From NCBI GenBank assembly GCA_036568605.1, contig DATCSE010000514.1:1-10923 (forward strand): DNA of 10,923 bases. Direction: 5' to 3'. Within the stretch, counting starts at the first letter, position 1, and each line of letters starts with the position of its first letter. Shown here one piece after another: positions 1-7,942 of the stretch. The notes beneath the pieces were generated by a model. That model worked only from the letters and a program-made list of their open reading frames with translations. It was not told the DNA's origin and searched no databases. The stretch is from DATCSE01 sp036568605. Its GTDB lineage: Bacteria; Pseudomonadota; Gammaproteobacteria; Burkholderiales; Burkholderiaceae_C. Position numbers and translations under genes: made by a program.

Positions 1-2309
1 GGCGGCTCGCCGACCGCCTTGCTGCGATGGATGCTGTCCTCGACATTGCGGCCGTCGTAGAGCCGCACGTTGAAGACCGGCGGGCAGTCGTTCGCGGTCG
101 GGATCTTGTAGGTGCTGGGCGCGTGCGTGGTCAGCAGGCCGCTTTGCGGATGCCACACCAGCTCCTCGGTCGTCAGCCAGCCCATGCCCTGGATGAACGC
201 GCCTTCGACCTGCCCGATGTCGACTGCCGGGTTCAGCGAGGTGCCGACGTCGTGCAGCACGTCGGCGCGCAGCAGCTTCCACTCGCCGGTCAGCGTGTCC
301 ACGATCACCTCGCTGACCGCGGCGCCGTACGCGTAGTAGTAGAACGGGCGGCCCTGCATCGTCTCCTTGTCCCAGCTGAGGCCCGGCGTCGCGTAGAAGC
401 CGTCGGACCAGAGCTGCACGCGGTCGAGATACGCCTGCGCGACCAGCGCGCTGAACGGGATCGTGCGGCCGTTGACCGTCACCTGGTCGTTCGCGAAGCG
501 CACGTCCGCCGCGCTGCCGCCGAAGTGCGCCGCGGCGCAGGCCGCGAGCCGCTCCTTGATCTGGCGCGCCGCGTCCTGCGCAGCCTTGCCGTTCAGGTCG
601 GCGCCGGTCGACGCGGCGGTGGCCGAGGTGTTGGCCACCTTCTGCGTGTCGGTCGCGGTACAGCGCACGCGATCGAAGCCGACGCCCAGTTCGTGCGCGA
701 CGACCTGCGCGACCTTGGTGTTCAGCCCCTGGCCCATCTCGGTGCCGCCGTGGTTCACGAGGATGGAGCCGTCGTGGTAGACGTGAACCAGCGCACCGGC
801 CTGGTTGAAGTGCCGGACGTTGAACGAGATGCCGAACTTCACCGGCGTCAGCGCGAGGCCGCGCTTGAGCACCGGGCTGGCGGCGTTGAACGCGGCGATC
901 GCGTCGCGCCGCGCCGCGTAGTCGCTGCTCGCCTCGAGCTGGCCGACCAGCTCGACGAGGATGTTGTCGGCGACCGTCTGCCGGTACGGCGTGACATTGT
1001 TCGTTTCCTTGCCGTAGAAGTTCGCCTTGCGCACCGCGAGCGGGTCGCGGCCGAGCCGCCGCGCGATCGTGTCGAGGATGTTCTCGATCGCGATCGCCCC
1101 TTGCGGGCCGCCGAAGCCGCGGAACGCGGTGTTGCTCTGCGTGTGGGTCCTGCCCGAGTAGCCGTGCATCGCGACCTCGGGCAGCCAGTACGCGTTGTCG
1201 AAGTGGCACAGCGCGCGCGTCATCACCGGGCCGGACAGATCGGCCGAATGGCCGGCGCGCGAGACCATCGTCACCTCGGCGCCGAGCACGCGGCCCTCGT
1301 CGTCGTAGCCGACCTCGTACTCGTACCAGAAGCAGTGGCGCCGGCCGGTGATCAGGAAGTCGTCGTCGCGGTCCAGCCGCAGCTTGACCGGCCGCTTCAG
1401 CTTGTTCGCGGCGACTGCGGCGACACACGCAAACAGCGCCGATTGCGACTCCTTGCCGCCGAAGCCGCCGCCCATGCGCCGGCATTCGACGTGCACGTCG
1501 TGCGCCTGCAGCTTCAGCGCATGCGCGACCAGGTTCTGCATCTCGGTCGGGTGCTGCGTCGAGCAGTGCACGTGCATGCTGCCGCCTTCGGTCGGGATCG
1601 CGTAGCTGATCTGGCCCTCGAGGTAGAACTGCTCCTGGCCGCCGACCTCGAACGTGGCCTTCAGCCGGTGCGGCGCGCTCGCGATCGCGGCCTGCGCACC
1701 GCCCGGCTTCGTCTCGCGGACCAGGTGCATGGGCGGCAGCACGTACCGGCCCTGCGCGTGGGCCTGCTGCGGCGTCAGCACCGGCGGCGCGGCTTCGACG
1801 GTCAGCACGTCCTTGGCCTTCGCGGCGGCGCGGCGCGCGGCGTCGCGGGTCTGCGCGATCACCGCGAAGACCGGCTGGCCGAGGTAGCGGATCTCGCCCC
1901 ACGCCGATCCATCGGCGTGCTGGTCGATGCTGCAGAGGATGGGATCGTCGTGGACGATGGAGCCGCAGTCGTTGACGCCGGGGATGTCCGCCGCCGACAG
2001 CACCGCGACGACGCCCGGCAGCGCACGTATCGTGTCCAGCGCCATCGCGGTCAACCTGCCGTTCGCGACCGGCGCCAGGCCCAGCGCCGCATGCAAGGTG
2101 CCGGCGAGCTCGGGGATGTCGTCGATGTAAGTCGCCTCGCCGGCCACGTGCAGGTGCGCCGACTCGTGCGGCCGGCTGATGCCCACGCGGGCGCCGGCCT
2201 CGCGTGCGGCGGCCTCGCCGCTTTCGTCGATGCGCGCGGCGGTGTTCTTCAGGTAGTCGGCATACGCCTGGTCGGGTTGCAGCAGCAGGGCGTCGATCGG
2301 CTTGTTCAT
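1..2309 (-). CDS. xdhB: Xanthine dehydrogenase, molybdopterin-binding large subunit (3' end cut by window edge)
   Basis: XdhB carries the molybdenum site that hydroxylates hypoxanthine and xanthine to urate; it pairs with XdhA in the cytoplasm. 769 complete codons are visible and the frame runs off the left edge, so roughly 45-50 C-terminal residues are missing by family length. The start at 2309 follows a good Shine-Dalgarno and lies 10 nt after the xdhA stop. An N-terminal extension of about 45 residues precedes the usual opening PHESAHLHV (about 47-55). Residues matching the bovine enzyme are all present: Q252 (Gln767), GGGFGGKE ending at E287 (Glu802), R365 in TRAL (Arg880), R397 and F399 in AFRGFGG (Arg912, Phe914), F496 in FGISF (Phe1009), Q527 in GTEMGQG (Gln1040), and E768 in KAVGEPP (Glu1261, the catalytic base). 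Keeping both the Glu802 and Arg880 equivalents favours xanthine dehydrogenase over aldehyde oxidase. xdhC normally follows but lies outside the window. Confidence 0.97.
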   Translation of the reverse strand, partial: MNKPIDALLLQPDQAYADYLKNTAARIDESGEAAAREAGARVGISRPHESAHLHVAGEATYIDDIPELAGTLHAALGLAPVANGRLTAMALDTIRALPGVVAVLSAADIPGVNDCGSIVHDDPILCSIDQHADGSAWGEIRYLGQPVFAVIAQTRDAARRAAAKAKDVLTVEAAPPVLTPQQAHAQGRYVLPPMHLVRETKPGGAQAAIASAPHRLKATFEVGGQEQFYLEGQISYAIPTEGGSMHVHCSTQHPTEMQNLVAHALKLQAHDVHVECRRMGGGFGGKESQSALFACVAAVAANKLKRPVKLRLDRDDDFLITGRRHCFWYEYEVGYDDEGRVLGAEVTMVSRAGHSADLSGPVMTRALCHFDNAYWLPEVAMHGYSGRTHTQSNTAFRGFGGPQGAIAIENILDTIARRLGRDPLAVRKANFYGKETNNVTPYRQTVADNILVELVGQLEASSDYAARRDAIAAFNAASPVLKRGLALTPVKFGISFNVRHFNQAGALVHVYHDGSILVNHGGTEMGQGLNTKVAQVVAHELGVGFDRVRCTATDTQKVANTSATAASTGADLNGKAAQDAARQIKERLAACAAAHFGGSAADVRFANDQVTVNGRTIPFSALVAQAYLDRVQLWSDGFYATPGLSWDKETMQGRPFYYYAYGAAVSEVIVDTLTGEWKLLRADVLHDVGTSLNPAVDIGQVEGAFIQGMGWLTTEELVWHPQSGLLTTHAPSTYKIPTANDCPPVFNVRLYDGRNVEDSIHRSKAVGEP

Positions 2310-2313
2310 CTTG

Positions 2314-2319
2314 CTCTCC

Positions 2320-2320
<1 letters not shown>
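2314..2320 (-). promoter_or_regulatory. Shine-Dalgarno for xdhB, overlapping the xdhA stop codon
   Basis: On the minus strand AGGAGAG sits 4 nt before the xdhB ATG (2309). Its first A is the last base of the xdhA TGA (2322-2320). This overlap suggests xdhB is translated by ribosomes finishing xdhA and fixes the xdhB start. Confidence 0.8.
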
Positions 2321-3870
<1,550 letters not shown>

Positions 3871-3937
3871 GGCGTTTCGCGCGGTGGTCGGTGCGGTCCA
3901 GACATTAGCGCGATTCGTGCCCGACGACGATATGCCG

Positions 3938-3951
3938 CCTGCCATGGCAGG
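3938..3951. promoter_or_regulatory. Perfect 14-bp palindrome at the centre of the divergent region (candidate operator)
   Basis: CCTGCCATGGCAGG equals its own reverse complement. Its centre (3944.5) falls at the midpoint between the two start codons (3870 and 4018). It could be an operator for the neighbouring LysR protein or for another dimeric regulator; no loop is possible, so it acts as DNA rather than as an RNA hairpin. Confidence 0.5.
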
Positions 3952-3964
3952 TATGCGTGTGCGC

Positions 3965-3984
3965 GTATGGCGTCGAGCGCATAC
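3965..3984. promoter_or_regulatory. Interrupted dyad GTATG-N10-CATAC upstream of the LysR gene (candidate LysR box)
   Basis: The arms GTATG (3965-3969) and CATAC (3980-3984) are exact reverse complements, and the central TCGA (3973-3976) shares the same axis, so 7 of 10 base pairs are symmetric. It ends 33 bp before the regulator ATG, a usual place for an autoregulatory LysR site. The spacing differs from the textbook T-N11-A, so this is a candidate only. Confidence 0.4.
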
Positions 3985-4017
3985 TGTCGCGCACATGGGA
4001 AGTATCAGGGGGACGTT

Positions 4018-5070
4018 ATGACGCAGCGTGCGGATTTCGACAAGATCGAGCTTCATCTCGTCCGAGTCCTGCACACCTTGATCACCGAACGCAGCGTTTC
4101 CCGGGCCGCCATGCGGCTCAACAGCACGCAGCCGGCGCTCAGCGCCCAGCTGAAGCGGCTGCGTGCGCTGACCGGCGATCCGCTGCTGGTGCGCGCCGGC
4201 AACCAGATGGCGCCGACCGAGGCGGCGGCGCAGTTGATCGAGCCGGCCGCGCGGCTGCTGCAGGACGCCGAGCGCCTGTTCGGCGCGCGCTCGCGGCAGC
4301 GCGGCTTCGACCCGGCCACCAGCACCGCGACCTTCCGCATCGCCGCGAGCGACTACCTGGACCCGCTGTTCCTGCCCGAGGTCGTCGGGCACCTGAAGCG
4401 CCTTGCGCCGCAGGTGCGGCTCGAGGTGCGGCCGCTGAGCAGCACCTACGACTATCGTCGCAGCCTGGCCGCCGGCGAGGTCGACCTGGTGATCGGCAAC
4501 TGGCTGACGCCGCCGGAAGAGCTGCACCTCGCGCGGCTGATGTCCGACGAGATCGTCTGCCTGGTCGCCGAGGACCATCCTGCGGTCCGCGCCGCCGGCA
4601 CGCGCGCCTGGACCGCCGAGCGCTACCTGGCCTGCGAGCACGTCGCGCCGACCGCGCTGCACGCCGGCACGCACGGCGAGGCGCCCGGCGTGATCGACGA
4701 GCACCTGAGCTCGCTGGGGCTGAAACGGCAGATCATGGTGCGCAGCGCGCACTTCAGCCTGATCCCGCTGATGGTCTCGCAGAGCCTGCTGGTGCTGACG
4801 ACCGGCAAGCTGTTCTGCTCGCGCTATGTCGACGCGCTGCCGGTGCGCATCGTGCGCTGCCCGGTGCCGTTCCCGGCGCTGACCTACTACCAGCTCTGGC
4901 ACGATTTGACCCACGCGTCGCTCGCCGGCCGCTGGCTGCGCGAGCAAGTCCGCGATGTCGCGCGCAACCTCGCCACGCAGGCGATGCCGCGGCGTTCTGC
5001 CTCCGCCAATGGCAACGCTGCTGCTGCCGCCGGCACCCGATCCACCGATACGAACGGCCGCGCCCGATGA
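4018..5070 (+). CDS. LysR-type transcriptional regulator, probable regulator of the purine genes
   Basis: A 350-residue LysR-family DNA-binding regulator. The N-terminal winged helix-turn-helix spans about 8-67; the segment SVSRAAMRLNSTQPALSAQL is the typical recognition helix-turn-helix. A linker helix rich in A, L and R follows, and then a periplasmic-binding-protein-like effector domain (about 95-315). The architecture looks nearest the NodD-like branch, by eye only. The body matches the usual ~300-320 residues; the excess is a low-complexity tail from about 328 rich in Ala, Ser, Asn and Thr, which may be non-functional. The start at 4018 puts the helix-turn-helix at the normal distance and follows a G-rich AGGGGGGA a few bases upstream. 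It is divergent from xdhAB and its last codons overlap guaD. It therefore probably senses a purine (for example xanthine, hypoxanthine or urate) and controls both arms; the ligand is inference. Confidence 0.92.
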   Translation: MTQRADFDKIELHLVRVLHTLITERSVSRAAMRLNSTQPALSAQLKRLRALTGDPLLVRAGNQMAPTEAAAQLIEPAARLLQDAERLFGARSRQRGFDPATSTATFRIAASDYLDPLFLPEVVGHLKRLAPQVRLEVRPLSSTYDYRRSLAAGEVDLVIGNWLTPPEELHLARLMSDEIVCLVAEDHPAVRAAGTRAWTAERYLACEHVAPTALHAGTHGEAPGVIDEHLSSLGLKRQIMVRSAHFSLIPLMVSQSLLVLTTGKLFCSRYVDALPVRIVRCPVPFPALTYYQLWHDLTHASLAGRWLREQVRDVARNLATQAMPRRSASANGNAAAAAGTRSTDTNGRAR

Positions 5071-6407
5071 GCCCGACCCGCATGACGAACCCCTCGATGC
5101 CGGCCCGCGTCGCGCTGCGCGGCGACCTGCTGGATTTCAGCGCCGCGCCGGCCTGGGGCGACGTCGCCTCGCCGGCCGCGCGCTACCGGCCCGACCACTG
5201 GCTGCTGATCGACGGCGGCCGCATCGCCGGCGTGCAGCTCGACGAGCCCGATGCCACATGGCAGCGTCACGACCACCGCGGCCGGCTGGTGATGCCGGGT
5301 TTCATCGACACCCATGTCCACATGCCGCAGCTCGACGTCATCGCGAGCTACGGCACCGAGCTGCTGGACTGGCTGAACAACTACACCTTCCCCGCGGAGA
5401 CCCGCTTCGCCGACCCGGAGCGCTCGCGCGCCGGCGCCGACCTGTTCGCCGATGCGCTGCTGGCCAGCGGCACGACCAGCGCCGTGGTGTTCGCGACCGC
5501 GCACAAGGTTTCGGCCGATGCGATGTTCGAGGCCGCGCAGCGGCGCGGCATGCGGTTGATCACCGGCAAGGTGCTGCAGGACCGGCACTCGCCCGACGGG
5601 CTGCGCGACGACGTCGTGCAGGCCGAGCGCGACTGTGTCGACCTGATCCAGCGCTGGCACGGCCGCGATCGCCTCGCCTACGCGGTGACCGTGCGCTTCG
5701 CGCCCACCAGTTCGCCCGAGCAGCTCGCGATGGCCGGCGCGCTGTGCCGCGGCGACGCGAGCCTGTACATGCAGACCCATGTCGCCGAGAACCGCGACGA
5801 GGTGCGCTGGGTGCGCGAGCTGTTCCCGAGCGCGCGCAGCTACCTGGGGGTCTACGAGGATGCGGGGCTGCTGCACCCGCGCAGCGTGCTGGCCCACGGC
5901 ATCTGGCTCGACGACGCCGACCGCACCGCGTTGCGCGACAGCGCCGCGCAGATCGCGCACAGCCCCTCGTCCAACCTGTTCCTCGGCAGCGGGCTGTTCG
6001 ACTGGACCGCGATGAACGCGGCCGGCGCGCGCGTCAGCCTCGCGAGCGATGTCGGCGGCGGCACCAGCCTGTCGATGATCCGCACGATGGCCGAGGCCTA
6101 CAAGATCCAGGCGCTGCGCGGCGAGCGGCTGACCGCGTGGGTCGCGCTGCACGCGGCCACGCGCGGTGCCGCGCAGGCGCTGCAGCTGGATGCCGAGATC
6201 GGCTCGTTCGAGCCGGGCCGCACCGCCGACCTCTGCGTGTGGGACTGGGCCGCCGAGCCGGTCGCGCGGCGCCGCATGGAGGTCGCGCGCGGCCTGCACG
6301 AGCGGGTGTTCGCGTTCCTCACGCTGGCCGACGACCGCAACCTGGTCGCCGCGTACGTGGCCGGCACGCCGCGCCACCAGCGCGATTCGCGCAACGCGAG
6401 CCCGTAG
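5067..6407 (+). CDS. guaD: Guanine deaminase
   Basis: GuaD hydrolyses guanine to xanthine and ammonia in the cytoplasm, supplying the substrate of the neighbouring XdhAB. The 446-residue length matches E. coli GuaD (439). It is an amidohydrolase-superfamily TIM barrel with the full zinc site: H83 and H85 in DTHVH, H238 in QTHVAEN with the proton-shuttling E241, H277 in LAHGIWL, and D328 in ASDVGGGTS. Guanine-deaminase hallmarks are also present: TFPAETRF (about 107-114), RFAPTSSPEQ (about 210-219) and SPSSNLFLGSGLFD (about 299-312). The chosen ATG (5067) overlaps the regulator stop as ATGA, which favours coupled translation. In-frame ATGs at 5082 and 5097 are also possible, because the first ~11 residues are not conserved. 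Related amidohydrolases (SAH or chlorotriazine deaminases) fit less well because of these specific motifs. Confidence 0.96.
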   Translation: MSPTRMTNPSMPARVALRGDLLDFSAAPAWGDVASPAARYRPDHWLLIDGGRIAGVQLDEPDATWQRHDHRGRLVMPGFIDTHVHMPQLDVIASYGTELLDWLNNYTFPAETRFADPERSRAGADLFADALLASGTTSAVVFATAHKVSADAMFEAAQRRGMRLITGKVLQDRHSPDGLRDDVVQAERDCVDLIQRWHGRDRLAYAVTVRFAPTSSPEQLAMAGALCRGDASLYMQTHVAENRDEVRWVRELFPSARSYLGVYEDAGLLHPRSVLAHGIWLDDADRTALRDSAAQIAHSPSSNLFLGSGLFDWTAMNAAGARVSLASDVGGGTSLSMIRTMAEAYKIQALRGERLTAWVALHAATRGAAQALQLDAEIGSFEPGRTADLCVWDWAAEPVARRRMEVARGLHERVFAFLTLADDRNLVAAYVAGTPRHQRDSRNASP

Positions 6408-6495
6408 ACGCTATTCCAAATCGACAGCGACAACAACAAACGGCGGGAGGACCCCGACGACAGACAGGCCGGCAGGCCGCCAGGAGACAAGGCAC
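6408..6495 (+). other. Gap between guaD and the purine permease; A-rich leader, no terminator seen
   Basis: These 88 bp begin with a patch unusually poor in G (around 6416-6440, with runs of AAC and CAA) and end with a Shine-Dalgarno AGGAG at 6482-6486, nine bases before the permease ATG. I see no stem followed by a T-run, so read-through from guaD is likely. A separate promoter cannot be excluded. Confidence 0.5.
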
Positions 6496-7881
6496 ATGCA
6501 GTTCCATCCGACCACGACGACGACGCCGGCACGCGACACGGCGACCACCAGGCCCGCTGCCCGCGACGCAAGCAGCCACAAACCGCTGCTCGAGAGAATC
6601 TTCAAGCTCCGCGAGCACAACACCGATGTGCGCACCGAGATCGTCGCCGGACTGACGACGTTCCTGACGATGGCCTACATCATCTTCGTCAACCCGTCGA
6701 TCCTGTCGGCGGCGGGCATGCCGAAGGAGGCCGTGTTCGTCGCGACCTGCCTGATCGCGGCGCTGGGCACCGCGATCATGGCGCTGTATGCGAACTACCC
6801 GATCGCGCTCGCGCCGGGCATGGGGCTGAACGCGTACTTCGCGTTCGTCGTCGTGGGCGCGATGGGCTACACGTGGCAGACCGCGCTCGGCGCGGTGTTC
6901 GTCTCGGGCTGCCTGTTCCTCGCGGTCACGCTGTTCCGATTGCGCGAGCTGATCGTCAACGGCATCCCGCATTCGATACGCGTCGCGATCACGGTGGGCA
7001 TCGGCCTTTTCCTCGCGCTGATCGCGCTGAAGAGCGCCGGCATCGTCGCCGCCGACAAGGCGACCTACGTGACGCTGGGCAACCTGCACACGCCGCCGGT
7101 CGTGCTCGCGACGCTGGGCTTCTTCGTGATCGTCGTGCTGGACAAGCTGAAGGTGCCCGGCGCGATCCTGATCGGCATCATGGCCGTGACCGTGCTGTCG
7201 TTCTTCTTCGGCGGCAATGAATTCCACGGCGTGTTCGCGCCGCCGCCGTCGATTGCGCCGACCTTCCTGCAGCTCGACATCCAGGGCGCGCTGGCCGGCG
7301 GCATCCTGAACGTCGTGCTCGTGTTCTTCCTGGTCGAGCTGTTCGATGCGACGGGCACGCTGATGGGCGTCGCGAAGCGCGCCGGGCTGCTGACCACCGG
7401 CAAGATGGACCGGCTGAACAAGGCGCTGCTCGCCGACTCGGGCGCGATCTTCGCCGGCTCGCTGCTCGGCACCTCGAGCACCACCGCGTACATCGAGAGC
7501 GCGGCCGGCGTCCAGGCCGGCGGCCGCACCGGGCTGACCGCGCTGACCGTCGCGGCGCTGTTCCTCGCCTGCCTGGTGATCGCGCCGCTGGCCGGCGCGG
7601 TGCCCGCGTATGCGACCGCCCCGGCGCTGTTCTACGTGGCCTGCCTGATGCTGCGCGAGCTGGTCGAGCTGAACTGGGACGACTCCACCGAGGTCGTGCC
7701 GGCCGCGGTGACCGCGCTCGCGATGCCGTTCACCTACTCGATCGCGAACGGCCTGGCGTTCGGCTTCATCACCTACGCCGTGCTGAAGCTGTTCACCGGG
7801 CGGGTTCGCGAGGTGCATGCGATGGTCTGGATCATCGCCGCGGTGTTCCTGTTCAAATTCATCTACGTCGGGGGACACTGA
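6496..7881 (+). CDS. NCS2-family (AzgA/PbuG/AdeP-like) purine base:proton symporter
   Basis: A 461-residue inner-membrane permease expected to import a purine base with protons. It has the features of the AzgA-like branch of NCS2: KLREHNTDVRTEIVAGLTTF (about 37-56), TMAYIIFVNP (58-67), APGMGLNAYFAFVVV (106-120), VELFDATGTL (280-289) and GTSSTTAYIESAAGV (325-339), with about 12-14 hydrophobic segments. Its length equals that of E. coli GhxP/AdeP. The first ~30 residues are Thr- and Ala-rich and not conserved; they include a run of five threonines. By memory of family sequences the N-terminal half resembles E. coli AdeP/AdeQ and B. subtilis PbuG more than GhxP. The substrate could therefore be adenine, guanine or hypoxanthine; the neighbouring guaD favours guanine/hypoxanthine. 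It ends 61 bp before the ABC genes. Confidence 0.93.
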   Translation: MQFHPTTTTTPARDTATTRPAARDASSHKPLLERIFKLREHNTDVRTEIVAGLTTFLTMAYIIFVNPSILSAAGMPKEAVFVATCLIAALGTAIMALYANYPIALAPGMGLNAYFAFVVVGAMGYTWQTALGAVFVSGCLFLAVTLFRLRELIVNGIPHSIRVAITVGIGLFLALIALKSAGIVAADKATYVTLGNLHTPPVVLATLGFFVIVVLDKLKVPGAILIGIMAVTVLSFFFGGNEFHGVFAPPPSIAPTFLQLDIQGALAGGILNVVLVFFLVELFDATGTLMGVAKRAGLLTTGKMDRLNKALLADSGAIFAGSLLGTSSTTAYIESAAGVQAGGRTGLTALTVAALFLACLVIAPLAGAVPAYATAPALFYVACLMLRELVELNWDDSTEVVPAAVTALAMPFTYSIANGLAFGFITYAVLKLFTGRVREVHAMVWIIAAVFLFKFIYVGGH

Positions 7882-7903
7882 GAGATCGATTCGGTCGCAC
7901 CGC

Positions 7904-7929
7904 GCCCGATACTTGCTACTGTGTCGGGC
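7904..7929 (+). promoter_or_regulatory. RNA hairpin directly before the ABC ATPase ribosome-binding site
   Basis: GCCCGATAC (7904-7912) pairs with GTGTCGGGC (7921-7929): nine pairs, one of them G-U, around the 8-base loop TTGCTACT. No T-run follows, so it is not a classic intrinsic terminator. Its 3' end is two bases from the AGGAG (7932-7936) that serves the ATPase ATG at 7943. It may stabilise the upstream transcript or modulate ABC translation; both are inference. Confidence 0.5.
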
Positions 7930-7942
7930 TTAGGAGTACAGC

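Larger units (their letters stand above)
3871..4017. promoter_or_regulatory. Divergent promoter/operator region between xdhA and the LysR gene
   Basis: This 147-bp gap must hold the leftward xdhAB promoter and the rightward promoter of the lysR-guaD arm. It is richer in dyads than its surroundings: a perfect palindrome at 3938-3951, a dyad GTATG-N10-CATAC at 3965-3984, an inverted pair ATACT (3981-3985) and AGTAT (4001-4005), and further TATG half-sites at 3931 and 3952. LysR-type proteins usually bind dyads in the shared region with a divergent target, so this is where the adjacent regulator should act. I see no convincing sigma-70 -35/-10 pair in either direction; a weak TAATGT lies at 3907-3902 on the minus strand. 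Confidence 0.75.

Noticed and set aside
3871..4947. Upstream in-frame extension of xdhA antisense to the LysR gene
   Set aside because: The family N-terminus begins at 3870; the extension is low-complexity and would pass through the divergent control region.
3957..5066. Upstream in-frame extension of guaD overlapping the LysR gene
   Set aside because: Arg/Ala/Pro-rich shadow translation; guaD homology begins only near 5100 and the length from 5067 already fits the family.
4887..6377. Antisense open frame across guaD
   Set aside because: No motifs, compositionally biased, and opposite a gene with an intact zinc site.
6319..7878. Antisense open frame across the NCS2 permease
   Set aside because: Gln/Arg/Asp/His-rich shadow with no domain.
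7882..7942. Purine riboswitch before the ABC genes
   Set aside because: Only one hairpin in 61 bp; no three-way junction or conserved purine-aptamer core could be drawn.
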